A stretch of DNA of 34,251 nt from Vibrio mediterranei (GTDB lineage: Bacteria; Pseudomonadota; Gammaproteobacteria; Enterobacterales; Vibrionaceae), in the NCBI RefSeq assembly GCF_900088415.1, contig NZ_FLLQ01000018.1, forward strand, positions 1 through 34,251, written 5' to 3'. Below the pieces are notes generated by a model. It saw nothing but the letters and a program-made list of their open reading frames with translations. It was not told where the DNA came from and ran no database searches. Positions 7,775 through 15,845 of the stretch are shown in pieces. Position 1 is the first letter of the stretch, and every line of letters starts with the position of its first letter. The translations under genes were made by a program, and so were the position numbers.

Positions 7775-8887
7775 ATGAGTTTTGTTGAGGAACACGCTAA
7801 GTACAACTGGGACGACGTTCGTCTATCAATATACTCGAAAACAGAAAGAGACGTTCAGCGTGCTTTGAGTAAAACCAAGTTAGATCTTGAAGACTTTAAG
7901 GCGTTAATTTCTCCGGCGGCAGAGCCGTACTTAGAGCAATTAGCGCAGCGCTCTTTTGCGCTCACTCGTAAGCGTTTTGGACATACCATGTCGATGTACA
8001 TTCCATTGTACCTGTCTAATCTCTGTGCCAATGCTTGTACCTATTGCGGTTTCTCAATGGAAAACCGTATCAAACGTAAGACACTCTCTGAAGAGGAAAT
8101 CAATGCTGAATGCAATGTGATTAAATCTATGGGATTTGACAATATTCTATTGGTAACGGGAGAGCATGAAAACAAAGTAGGGATGAAGTATTTCAAGCAA
8201 GTTCTTCCAGCAATCAAAAAGCACTTCAGCTACCTAGCAATGGAAGTTCAACCTTTGGACCAAAATGAGTATGCTGAGCTAAAGCATAGTGGTTTGGATG
8301 CGGTTATGGTGTATCAAGAAACCTATAATCGCAGAACCTATGCCGAACATCATTTGCGTGGCAACAAGATGGATTTTGATTATCGGTTAGATACACCTGA
8401 TAGATTAGCGAAAGCAGGTATCGATAAGATTGGTATTGGCTCGTTGATCGGCTTAGAAGAGTGGCGCACGGACTGCTTTTTTGTAGCAGCGCACTTACAG
8501 TACTTAGAAGGCCGTTATTGGAAGTCTCGTTACTCTATCTCTTTTCCAAGACTAAGACCCTGTGAAGGTGCGTTGCAACCAAAATCTGTAATGACAGATA
8601 AACAGTTAGTGCAACTAATATGTGCTTATAGATTGTTTAACAATGAAGTTGAGCTTTCTCTGTCTACACGTGAATCTCCAACTTTTCGAGACCATGTTTA
8701 TCCACTAGGAATCACCAGTATCAGTGCGGCATCAAAAACACAGCCTGGTGGTTACGCTAATGAAGAAGAAGAGCTTGAACAGTTTGCTATTAGTGATGAA
8801 CGTAGCGCTCGTCTTGTTGCTGAGTCTGTCAAGCAAGTTGGAATGGAACCGGTTTGGAAAGATTGGCACCAATCCTATTCAGGATAA
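7775..8887 (+). CDS. thiH: 2-iminoacetate synthase ThiH
   Basis: A 370-residue radical-SAM tyrosine lyase that cleaves tyrosine to dehydroglycine (2-iminoacetate) and p-cresol for thiazole assembly. The cluster motif is Cys84-x3-Cys88-x2-Cys91 (CANACTYCGF). The start at 7775 (MSFVEEHAKYNWDDVRL) follows AAAGGTGA with good spacing and matches the E. coli N-terminus; a GTG at 7748 in the same frame would overlap thiG and add nine residues. It is the last gene of the operon and is followed by parS and a terminator. Use of ThiH rather than the oxidase ThiO fits organisms able to grow without oxygen. Confidence 0.96.
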   Translation: MSFVEEHAKYNWDDVRLSIYSKTERDVQRALSKTKLDLEDFKALISPAAEPYLEQLAQRSFALTRKRFGHTMSMYIPLYLSNLCANACTYCGFSMENRIKRKTLSEEEINAECNVIKSMGFDNILLVTGEHENKVGMKYFKQVLPAIKKHFSYLAMEVQPLDQNEYAELKHSGLDAVMVYQETYNRRTYAEHHLRGNKMDFDYRLDTPDRLAKAGIDKIGIGSLIGLEEWRTDCFFVAAHLQYLEGRYWKSRYSISFPRLRPCEGALQPKSVMTDKQLVQLICAYRLFNNEVELSLSTRESPTFRDHVYPLGITSISAASKTQPGGYANEEEELEQFAISDERSARLVAESVKQVGMEPVWKDWHQSYSG

Positions 8888-8906
8888 ACCGGTATAGTCT
8901 ATGAAG

Positions 8907-8922
8907 TGTTTCACGTGAAACA
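8907..8922. other. parS chromosome partition site (after thiH)
   Basis: A second perfect TGTTTCACGTGAAACA palindrome, between the thiH stop codon and the shared terminator. It is identical to the copy inside thiE and to the canonical chromosomal parS. The intergenic position means no coding constraint explains the match, which strengthens the call for both sites. Confidence 0.94.
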
Positions 8923-8955
8923 AAAAAAGGAGCTGTTAAACAGCTCCTTTTTAAT
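8922..8955. terminator. Bidirectional terminator between thiH and the M24 peptidase
   Basis: The stem AAAAAGGAGCTG / CAGCTCCTTTTT with a TTAAA loop has an A run on the left and a T run on the right, so it can stop transcripts from both the thiamine operon (plus) and the convergent aminopeptidase gene (minus). It abuts the parS palindrome. Confidence 0.9.
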
Positions 8956-8967
8956 CTCTCGGGTAAG

Positions 8968-10761
8968 CTAGCGAACAAGCGGTGCGCAGGCTTGCTCTAA
9001 CCAATCAAGCGGCTCACCTTCAACAAGTGGCGCTACCTCATCAAACACTTTACGGTGATACGAATCCAGCCAGTTGATTTCTTCATCCGTTAACAATGAG
9101 CTAACGATATTTCGCTTATCGATAGGGCAACGAGTCAACGAATCAAAACCAAGCATGCTAGCATCACCTTGTGTCGATTTCTCGATAACCAGTTCCAAAT
9201 TCTCAATACGGATGCCAAACTCATCAGCGCGATAGTACCCAGGTTCGTTTGACAGTACCATTCCGGCAATGAGTGGAGTGTTATTCACTGCTTTAGCAAT
9301 GCGTTGTGGTCCTTCATGAACACTTAAGAAATGTCCAACACCATGGCCAGTGCCGTGATCATAGTCAAAACCATTTGCCCACAAATGCTGACGAGCTAAA
9401 ACATCTAACTGGTGACCACAGGTGCCGTTGGGGAATAGGGCGGATGCAAGAGCAATATGACCTTTAAGCACCAATGTAAACTGGCGCTTCATTTCTTCTG
9501 AAGGCGAACCAATAGCGATTGTTCTTGTGATATCGGTAGTACCATCAAGATACTGGCCACCTGAGTCAACCAGATATAGAGTATCTTTAATAATCGCACC
9601 AGGGACTTCTTGATTTTCATGGTTGTAGTGACACATCGCGGCATTTCCTGCAGAGGCGGAAATCGTGTCAAAGCTAAGGTCTACGAGTGAGCTATCGAGT
9701 TGACGGAATGATTCTAACTTATCGGAGAGAATAGCTTCATCATAGAGATTTCCGCTAGCCACTTCTTTGTCCAACCAAGAGAGGAACTTAACCATCGCAG
9801 CACCATCTCGGATGTGACAAGCTTTCATTCCTTCGATTTCTACATCATTTTTAGCCGCTTTTGGCATTAGACAAGGGTCGGCAAGTTGTAACTGTTTCGC
9901 TCCGAAAGCCTCAAGCTTTAGTTGGAACCAAGCATTACTGGTTGCTGGGTCCAAGGTGACTTTTTTGCCAGATAGAGCCTCAAGAGCTCGCTCTAAATCG
10001 CTAGGGCTACATACTTCAACTCCGTTGCCTACGTGAACGTCGAATGCCGCACGGTCGTCAATTCGTGACTCATCAATGAAGAACTTTGTTGAGCCATCGG
10101 AGTAGAGGATGGCATGCGCCAGTAAGACTGGCAGACGAGATACATCAAGCCCACGTACGTTCAGAAGCCAGCAAATCGAATCCAATTCAGTAATGATAGC
10201 GGCATCAGCGTCAGAGGCCACTAGTGATTGCCCTAGAGCTGTACGCTTGTCTTGACTACTTTGTCCTACTTTTTCAATAGGCATTAAACGAACTTGGCTT
10301 AGCTGAGGTTCTGGACGATCGCTCCAATTAATGTCGATTGGGTTTTGTTCTGTTGCGACCAGTTCGAACTTACTACCCAATTGAACTAAGGCACCTTGAT
10401 ACCAGCTGCCACGGTGCATGCGTGGGTCTATACCAATACGAGAACCGACAGGAAGTGTCTCGGTTACCCATTTAGTTGGTGGTTGCTCAATGAGGTGGCA
10501 GTATTCAAAAATACCATCAGGTACTTGTTTTCTTACTTGCACCGTATAACGGCCATCGACAAAAATGGCCGCATTTTCGCGAGTCACAACAGCAGCGCCT
10601 GCTGAGCCAGTAAACTGTGTTAGCCAATGTAGACGCTCATTATGAGCGGGTACATACTCGCCCAAGTACTCGTCTTCGTGTGCGACGATAAACGCATCAA
10701 GATCGTTTGCTACAAGCCAAGCTTGAACCAGCTCAACTCGGCGAGAAATTTGTTCCTGCAT
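8968..10761 (-). CDS. M24 family Xaa-Pro aminopeptidase
   Basis: A 597-residue cytosolic metallopeptidase of the aminopeptidase P type that removes N-terminal residues preceding proline. Two creatinase-like N-terminal domains (about 1-300) precede a pita-bread catalytic domain. Dinuclear metal-site segments are visible: LVDSGGQYLDGTTDITRT (two Asp), HGTGHGVGHFLSVHEGP (His), LSNEPGYY (Glu) and GIRIENL (Glu). It belongs to the long, three-domain class (about 600 residues) rather than the 440-residue PepP. The start follows AAGGAA on the minus strand. It converges on the thiamine operon across a shared terminator. No signal peptide is seen. Confidence 0.93.
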   Translation of the reverse strand: MQEQISRRVELVQAWLVANDLDAFIVAHEDEYLGEYVPAHNERLHWLTQFTGSAGAAVVTRENAAIFVDGRYTVQVRKQVPDGIFEYCHLIEQPPTKWVTETLPVGSRIGIDPRMHRGSWYQGALVQLGSKFELVATEQNPIDINWSDRPEPQLSQVRLMPIEKVGQSSQDKRTALGQSLVASDADAAIITELDSICWLLNVRGLDVSRLPVLLAHAILYSDGSTKFFIDESRIDDRAAFDVHVGNGVEVCSPSDLERALEALSGKKVTLDPATSNAWFQLKLEAFGAKQLQLADPCLMPKAAKNDVEIEGMKACHIRDGAAMVKFLSWLDKEVASGNLYDEAILSDKLESFRQLDSSLVDLSFDTISASAGNAAMCHYNHENQEVPGAIIKDTLYLVDSGGQYLDGTTDITRTIAIGSPSEEMKRQFTLVLKGHIALASALFPNGTCGHQLDVLARQHLWANGFDYDHGTGHGVGHFLSVHEGPQRIAKAVNNTPLIAGMVLSNEPGYYRADEFGIRIENLELVIEKSTQGDASMLGFDSLTRCPIDKRNIVSSLLTDEEINWLDSYHRKVFDEVAPLVEGEPLDWLEQACAPLVR

Positions 10762-10875
10762 CTGTTATTCCTTCATCATGGCGAAACAAGTCACCTGGTA
10801 GTATTTGCCCTATAAGCTAGCGCTTTTGCCGCCCATATACAATCGATTCCGGTGGCTGCGAAATAAGGTTTCAAC

Positions 10876-10908
10876 AATCAAAACCCGACGTCAAACGTTA
10901 TACGGGTT
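10876..10908 (-). terminator. Terminator of the LysR gene
   Basis: On the minus strand, AACCCG and CGGGTT flank an inner ACGT/ACGT pairing and are followed by TTTTGATTG. The stem begins within the stop codon of the LysR gene. The T run is short, so strength is uncertain. The rest of the 145-base gap (10762-10906) shows nothing else. Confidence 0.6.
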
Positions 10909-11848
10909 ATCTCAGGTGTAATGTCTTCTGACGGATAATATCAATCAGCCAAGTTAACGCGGGATCGCGATTTCTGTCCTTATGCCAAAAGAGTGTGTAC
11001 GCCATAGGAGGAAACTCTAAAGGTAAAGGAAGCACGGTAAGCCCCATCTGTTCCGCGACTAGGTGTACGAAGTGTCGAGGTGCGGTAAAAACGAAGTCGG
11101 TGTAACTACAAAGTGCTGCGGCATTATTGAAGTCAGGAACGGTGATGGCGATATCGCGCTCTCTGCCCATATCTGAGAGTTTGTAGTCTAATAACCATCG
11201 ATCACTTCCATCACAACGAACTTGTACATGGCGAAGCGACAAATAGGTTTCCAAATTCCAAGGCTTAGATAGCACAGGGTGGTTTGCGCGGACTAAACAC
11301 ATTTGGTTGTCACGATACACTTCAAGCTCTTGAATATCATCAGGTGGATACATGGTTCGAACTGCATCTCTAATATCAATGTCTTTACCTGTAATCCCTA
11401 AATCAAGTTCACCTTTTTGCATTCTCTCAAACGTCAGCTCAGTCCAAGAGTGGGTGCTGATGCTGAGGTTTGGTCCTTGTCCAAAAATAGCTGGTAAGAA
11501 GTGCGGCATAATAAGCGGATAAACGCTTTCTACCGCCGCAATATGGAATCGATATTCACTGGTAGTAGGCGAGAACTCGGGTGGTTCAGTTATCGATTGC
11601 ATGTGAGTCACTAGAACTTCGAGCTTAGGTTTGAGCTGCAATGCCCGTGGTGTAGGCACCAGACCATGTGCATGGCGAGTAAATAATGGGTCGTCGAAAA
11701 GCACTCTGAGTTTGGCAAGTGATTTACTAACGGCCGATTGACTTAGGCATAAGCGGTTCGCAGCGCGAGTCACGTTACATTCTTCAAGCAACACATTCAG
11801 ACACAACAATAAGTTAAGATCAATTCGGCTCAGCTTTTCGAGGTTCAT
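10907..11848 (-). CDS. LysR-family transcriptional regulator
   Basis: A 313-residue LysR-type regulator. The N-terminal winged helix-turn-helix is clear (residues 6-65, with NVTRAANRLCLSQSAVSKSL and the LFDDPLFTR wing), followed by an effector-binding domain. The N-terminus (SRIDLNLLLCLNVLLEE) resembles the LeuO/NodD-like branch. It is divergent from the MFS transporter gene with a 120-base shared region that holds two inverted repeats, so it probably controls that transporter and itself. The ligand cannot be predicted from the sequence. Confidence 0.92.
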   Translation of the reverse strand: MNLEKLSRIDLNLLLCLNVLLEECNVTRAANRLCLSQSAVSKSLAKLRVLFDDPLFTRHAHGLVPTPRALQLKPKLEVLVTHMQSITEPPEFSPTTSEYRFHIAAVESVYPLIMPHFLPAIFGQGPNLSISTHSWTELTFERMQKGELDLGITGKDIDIRDAVRTMYPPDDIQELEVYRDNQMCLVRANHPVLSKPWNLETYLSLRHVQVRCDGSDRWLLDYKLSDMGRERDIAITVPDFNNAAALCSYTDFVFTAPRHFVHLVAEQMGLTVLPLPLEFPPMAYTLFWHKDRNRDPALTWLIDIIRQKTLHLR

Positions 11849-11856
11849 GTTAGGAC

Positions 11857-11886
11857 ATTCCTAGTGGGAATAATACTAATGAGTAT
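11857..11886. promoter_or_regulatory. Inverted repeats in the LysR/MFS divergent region
   Basis: ATTCC-TAGTG-GGAAT at 11857-11871 has the T-N11-A form typical of LysR operators. Next to it, ATACT-AATG-AGTAT lies at 11873-11886. Both sit just upstream of the regulator start codon, where an autoregulatory site is expected. The palindromes are seen; binding by this regulator is inferred. Confidence 0.45.
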
Positions 11887-11968
11887 AAACCATTTCTGTT
11901 CATATCATAACAAGACTAAACTCTGCGCAAACAATCTAAAGTTATCTTATCTGTAAGAGGCAAATACC

Positions 11969-13156
11969 TTGCAAACGGCACCGTCAAAAATCCAAATCGC
12001 AGCGTTAGTTATGCTGGTATTCTTTAGCCCACTGGCTATCGATATTTATCTTCCAGCGCTAACACAAATCTCTACGGCTTTCGATGTAGAGCATACGTTA
12101 GCGCAAGATACGATTACGTGGTTCCTATTTGCTATGGGTGTAGGACAAGTGTTTGCAGGTCCCCTTGCGGATAAACTTGGACGTCGAACGGTTGCTCTCG
12201 GCGGTATAGCTATCTATGGATTGAGTGCTTGCTTGGCGTGGGCGGCTCAATCAATTGATTGGATGCTTGCTGCTAGGTTGCTGCAAGGCTTAGGTGCGTG
12301 CGCGACATCTGTGGCAGCCTTTGCAACCGTTCGCGACATGTATGGGCCAGAGAAAAGCGGCAAGGTGATCAGTTATCTTAATGGCGCTATCTGCTTTATT
12401 CCTGCGTTAGCACCGATCTTGGGCAGTTACCTGACCCAACAATATGGCTGGCGTGCTAACTTTAGCTTTATGGCCGGCTTCGCGTTGTTTGTTGGTGCGT
12501 TAGTGCTATTCAACATGAGGGAGACCAACCCTAAACAAGAAGGACAGCAGTACTTTGCGCTGTCGCGCTACATCGATGTACTGCGAACTCCGACGTTCGT
12601 TTTCCATGCGTCGTTATGCTTATTAGCCATGGGTGTTATCTTAGCTTATGTCACCTCAGCCCCAGTGGTTCTGATGGACAAGATGGGACTAACGATGAAT
12701 GAGTTTACCTACTGGTTTGGTCTGAATGCGGTCTTTAACATTGCGGCATGTATGCTAGCGCCTAAAATTATGGATAAAATCGGTACTCACAAAACACTAC
12801 AACTAGGTATTACCACACTATTAGTTGCTGGTGGGTTAATGGCGTGGGGTGCACGTTTTGCAACACCTGCATCATTTATGCTTCCTGTGATTATGTCGTC
12901 AATTGGCTTCGCGTTGATTCTAGGAGCTTCCGCAGGTAAAGCGTTGGCACCATTTGGAGATAAAGCAGGTACAGCTGCAGCATTGTTGGGGCTGTTTCAA
13001 ATGAGTGGCTCTGGATTACTCGTGGGGACGATGCAAAGAGCTGGTCTTGATGCGCCGTATATGATCGCAATGCAGATGTGGTTAGTGTTGCCTGCGTTAT
13101 TTATCCTAAGATCGAAAGTTGGCAAAGGTTGGCATCAAACTGTAAAAATCGGCTAA
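11969..13156 (+). CDS. MFS exporter, Bcr/CflA drug-resistance family
   Basis: A 395-residue inner-membrane proton antiporter of the major facilitator superfamily with about 12 hydrophobic helices. The N-terminal FSPLAIDIYLPALTQI and GPLADKLGRRTVAL (the conserved motif A between helices 2 and 3) are typical of the Bcr/CflA (DHA1) branch, which includes multidrug and nucleoside exporters. The start is TTG at 11969, eight bases after AAGAGG; no better start precedes the conserved N-terminus. It is divergent from a LysR regulator that likely controls it. The substrate is unknown. Confidence 0.9.
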   Translation: MQTAPSKIQIAALVMLVFFSPLAIDIYLPALTQISTAFDVEHTLAQDTITWFLFAMGVGQVFAGPLADKLGRRTVALGGIAIYGLSACLAWAAQSIDWMLAARLLQGLGACATSVAAFATVRDMYGPEKSGKVISYLNGAICFIPALAPILGSYLTQQYGWRANFSFMAGFALFVGALVLFNMRETNPKQEGQQYFALSRYIDVLRTPTFVFHASLCLLAMGVILAYVTSAPVVLMDKMGLTMNEFTYWFGLNAVFNIAACMLAPKIMDKIGTHKTLQLGITTLLVAGGLMAWGARFATPASFMLPVIMSSIGFALILGASAGKALAPFGDKAGTAAALLGLFQMSGSGLLVGTMQRAGLDAPYMIAMQMWLVLPALFILRSKVGKGWHQTVKIG

Positions 13157-13247
13157 TTAAAAAACGATTTTGTTTTCCAATTAAAGAAACAGGTGTATAT
13201 TTAGCAATAAACACACCGTATTAATTATTAACTGGATAAACGCAGTA

Positions 13248-13532
13248 ATGTCTTTGACAACTTACGAAATGGCTCGCATTCTCGAGCAGATGGAAGAGTC
13301 TCCAGAAAAAATCATGTTTGGTAAATTGCTTAATGAACTAGGCAATCAGAGCGAAGAGCGCATCCGCAGTGCCGCTAAACAAGTACCAATCCATATGTTG
13401 CGTGATATCGTGTATCAATTTCAGAGAGTCATTGAGTCTCGCAAAGGTGAACAAGTTCAGTTATTAGCGAAAGAACTTTCTGACCAAGGTATTTCCGCAG
13501 AAGAGCTTAAAGAGTTTCTGGCGAATAAATAA
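13248..13532 (+). CDS. Small protein, possible H-NS-like oligomerisation domain
   Basis: A 94-residue soluble, charged, mostly helical protein that I do not recognise by name. From about residue 38 it can be laid against the N-terminal half of H-NS: IRSAAKQVPIHMLRDIVYQF and VIESRKGEQ align with the [20 protein letters not shown] and VVVNERREE blocks, and QGISAEELKEFLA with DGIDPNELLNSLA. The shared linker is about 15 residues shorter, and the AT-hook-like DNA-binding domain of H-NS is absent. If right, it could form mixed oligomers with H-NS; this is a by-eye alignment with low identity, so the function is a hypothesis. It has its own 91-base upstream gap and a strong terminator after it. Confidence 0.75.
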   Translation: MSLTTYEMARILEQMEESPEKIMFGKLLNELGNQSEERIRSAAKQVPIHMLRDIVYQFQRVIESRKGEQVQLLAKELSDQGISAEELKEFLANK

Positions 13533-13542
13533 ATCACATCCT

Positions 13543-13578
13543 AAAATAACCCCGCTTATCTAAGCGGGGTTATTTTTT
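13543..13578. terminator. Bidirectional terminator
   Basis: The stem AAAATAACCCCGCTTA / TAAGCGGGGTTATTTT with a TC loop has A and T runs on both sides. It serves the small plus-strand gene and the convergent bufferin operon, whose last gene (DoxX) ends 16 bases to the right. Confidence 0.93.
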
Positions 13579-13593
13579 CCATTCTTATTAATG

Positions 13594-14046
13594 CTAATTA
13601 AATTTAGAGCGGATAAGTTTATCTGCAGATATTGGTCCTGGTCCCCAAACGACAACGATCAAGATCATTAATCCCCATAATTGATGATCATAAAAGCCTT
13701 TTTCCCAAAGTAGCGGGTAAGAAACAACCGCAATGATATTAAACACAAATAATATTGCTGCCATTGGGCGGGTAAACAACCCGAGAACCAAAAAGACAGG
13801 TAACACCAATTCTGCTGCTGTTCCCATATAAGCCGCTAGCTCCCAAGGAATAAGGGGAACTTGATACTCATACTCAAACAAGTAGAGAGTACTGTCCCAG
13901 GAAGCAATCTTGGTGAGTCCCGAATTAAAAAACACCCATGATACCCAAAGCCGACAAAATACTAATAGTAAGGGAACAAAACCGCGTTGTAGCGCGTCGA
14001 TAAGGTTGTCATAAGTCGTGAGCCAGTGTGTTACTTTCGTATTCAT
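13594..14046 (-). CDS. DoxX family membrane protein of the bufferin operon
   Basis: A 150-residue inner-membrane protein with four hydrophobic helices and the DoxX/SURF4-like signature (LFVCRLWVSWVFFNSGLTKI at the start; the MGTAAELVLPVFLVLGLFTR block). The start at 14046 (MNTKVTHWLTTYDNL) is chosen because AAGGAG lies five bases upstream and it forms an ATGA overlap with the stop of the preceding gene; a longer in-frame start at 14103 adds 19 residues out of the bufC sequence. DoxX proteins regularly accompany the DUF2282/DUF692/DUF2063 trio; their exact role there is not settled. Confidence 0.9.
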   Translation of the reverse strand: MNTKVTHWLTTYDNLIDALQRGFVPLLLVFCRLWVSWVFFNSGLTKIASWDSTLYLFEYEYQVPLIPWELAAYMGTAAELVLPVFLVLGLFTRPMAAILFVFNIIAVVSYPLLWEKGFYDHQLWGLMILIVVVWGPGPISADKLIRSKFN

Positions 14047-14819
14047 ACCATACTCCTTGGATTGCTTTCGTTGAATAGAGTGAACCCGGCTACAACGTCC
14101 CACGTAAGCAAGTTTGGTAGTTCAGATAGTAGAGCGGGATTTATTCGCTTTAATGGATTGCCATGGCTTATCTCGACCCATAGCTGTTGAAGTTGATCAT
14201 TCAGAATGTGTAGCGTTGGTTGAGCAGAACCTCGTTTAACCATGAGTAGCGTTTCGGCTTGATTAATGTCTAAGTTATCGAATTCGTTGTCTTTTACTGC
14301 TTGGAAAAGACTACCGATGGCATAATTCGAGTGGATTAAGTGACTAGAAGGTTTCACATGAAACACTAAGTCTGAATGTTGACTTTCTGGCACGGACGCC
14401 AAATTGATGATAGGTTCCAGACCTTCTTTTAAAGTAACGTCTTCTGCTCTTTGCAGTTCGTCTAATGACCATTCAATCGCCATCACATCCAGCAGATATG
14501 GCACAGCAAGCGTGATGTTTTCAAGTTGGCTCACAGAGTCAGCAAACCCGGCTCCATAACTCATAACATTACCGGAGCGCGGAGGATGTTGAGTAATATG
14601 GTGCTTTGCCATCGAATCAAAACATTCATCGCCAACCAGTTGGCGTGTTATCGGATAGCAAGCTGTTAGTACCTCAGATAAGCTAACAACAAAGTTATTT
14701 CGGTAGATCTGGATTCGATCAATCGCGGTAAAATGATCGGATAAAATGTCACAGTCCTCTCCGGTGCTTTGATAGAGGAGTGCTTGACTGAATCGCTGTT
14801 GGAGCTCGTTAAGCGTCAT
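14043..14819 (-). CDS. bufC: BufC/HvfC-type DUF2063 partner protein
   Basis: A 258-residue protein of the DUF2063 family, recognised by its N-terminal domain (LQQRFSQALL, then DRIQIYRNNFVVSLSEVLTACYPITRQLVGDECF). In the bufferin and Hvf systems this protein binds the precursor peptide leader and delivers it to the MNIO enzyme. It starts two bases after the end of bufB and overlaps the DoxX start by four bases, so all three are translated together. A near-parS sequence lies within it at 14350-14365. Confidence 0.9.
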   Translation of the reverse strand: MTLNELQQRFSQALLYQSTGEDCDILSDHFTAIDRIQIYRNNFVVSLSEVLTACYPITRQLVGDECFDSMAKHHITQHPPRSGNVMSYGAGFADSVSQLENITLAVPYLLDVMAIEWSLDELQRAEDVTLKEGLEPIINLASVPESQHSDLVFHVKPSSHLIHSNYAIGSLFQAVKDNEFDNLDINQAETLLMVKRGSAQPTLHILNDQLQQLWVEISHGNPLKRINPALLSELPNLLTWDVVAGFTLFNESNPRSMV

Positions 14820-14821
14820 TG

Positions 14822-15682
14822 TTATGCACTCCTTAGAGTTTGAGTAAGGGGAACTTCAAGTAAGATGTCGATGGCTTTATTGGCTTCTTCTAATAGAACT
14901 TGCGGAGCAGGGATGTCTAAATCCCATTCGATCAAGGTTGGAACTGGTGTATTAATACGATTCCAGTCTTTATAGAGCTGCCAAACCTCATCGGATACTC
15001 GGGCGCTGTGTGTGTCAATCCAAATCTCTCCTTGTTCTAATTGCTTACGAGTAAATCCGGCTAGATGAATTTCGTCGACAGTGGCAGGGTCAATGGCCGC
15101 CAAGTACTGATTAGTATCGTACTGATGGTTGAAGCAGGAGACGTGCACATTGTTTAGATCGAGTAATAAACGACAATCTGTTTGCCGCTGTACTTCCGCC
15201 AGAAATTCCCACTCGGGAATCGTCGAATGATTGAAACGAAGATAACTAGACGGATTCTCTATTAACAGTGGGCGTTGAATGGCGTCTTGAACCTGCTGCA
15301 CATTACGACAAAAAAGTTGTAGTGCTTCTTCAGTGTAAGGCAGAGGTAATAGGTCATTGAAATAGTGACCACCATGCTCACTCCAACTTAGATGATCGGA
15401 AACAACGAACGGCTGGATTTCACGGATTAATTGTTGGAGTGACAGTAAATGCGATTGGTTGACTTTACTGGTAGAGCCGAGTGACAAGCCAATACCATGA
15501 CAGCTTATCTCTACCTGTTCTCGAATTGCCAATAACTGCTGATACTCCGTGCTGTTTGTTTGGAAGTAATTCTCACTATGAATCTCTAACCAACCAACTT
15601 GATTAGCATTGTGTTCGAAGTAGTCGAGGTGAGGTGTACGTAGACCCACACCGACTAATTGAAATGCCTGACTTCGATCCAT
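14822..15682 (-). CDS. bufB: BufB/HvfB-type multinuclear iron oxidase (DUF692, MNIO)
   Basis: A 286-residue TIM-barrel enzyme of the DUF692 (UPF0276) family. Relatives (MbnB, HvfB, BufB) use a multinuclear iron centre and O2 to oxidise cysteines of a peptide precursor into copper-binding heterocycles. Candidate metal-ligand segments are visible in order: EIHSEN (33-38), VSDHLSW, LLIENPSSY, LLLDLNNVHVS, VDEIHLAG and DTHSARV. The start follows AGGGAG. The precursor gene lies 163 bases upstream and the DUF2063 partner 2 bases downstream, which is the standard order for this pathway. Confidence 0.93.
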   Translation of the reverse strand: MDRSQAFQLVGVGLRTPHLDYFEHNANQVGWLEIHSENYFQTNSTEYQQLLAIREQVEISCHGIGLSLGSTSKVNQSHLLSLQQLIREIQPFVVSDHLSWSEHGGHYFNDLLPLPYTEEALQLFCRNVQQVQDAIQRPLLIENPSSYLRFNHSTIPEWEFLAEVQRQTDCRLLLDLNNVHVSCFNHQYDTNQYLAAIDPATVDEIHLAGFTRKQLEQGEIWIDTHSARVSDEVWQLYKDWNRINTPVPTLIEWDLDIPAPQVLLEEANKAIDILLEVPLTQTLRSA

Positions 15683-15732
15683 TGTGATCTCCCTGATCTG
15701 TTGCGTATTGTGAGTAAGCTGTAGAAAAGTGA

Positions 15733-15800
15733 AAGGGCGCTCGATGACGCCCCTTCGTGTAGCTTGTAACTTGAAAATGGATGAACAAACAAAGTTACAA
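15733..15800 (-). promoter_or_regulatory. Two hairpins between bufA and bufB (possible attenuator)
   Basis: In the minus-strand transcript a TTGTAACTT/AAGTTACAA stem with a 19-base loop (15800-15764) is followed by an AAGGGGCG/CGCCCTTT stem (15755-15732), which has one bulge and runs into CACTTTTC. The second hairpin resembles a weak terminator. A partial stop here would give more precursor mRNA than enzyme mRNA, as precursor-first RiPP operons often need. The structures are read by eye. Confidence 0.45.
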
Positions 15801-15845
15801 ATAAGCTAAGCTGCAAGCAGTATTGCTTTCGGCTTTGGAGGCTTT

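Noticed and set aside
8662..8677. Another CACGTGAA core in thiH that might be parS.
   Set aside because: The flanks do not match: about nine of sixteen positions fit, and the site is not palindromic, so it is ordinary coding sequence.
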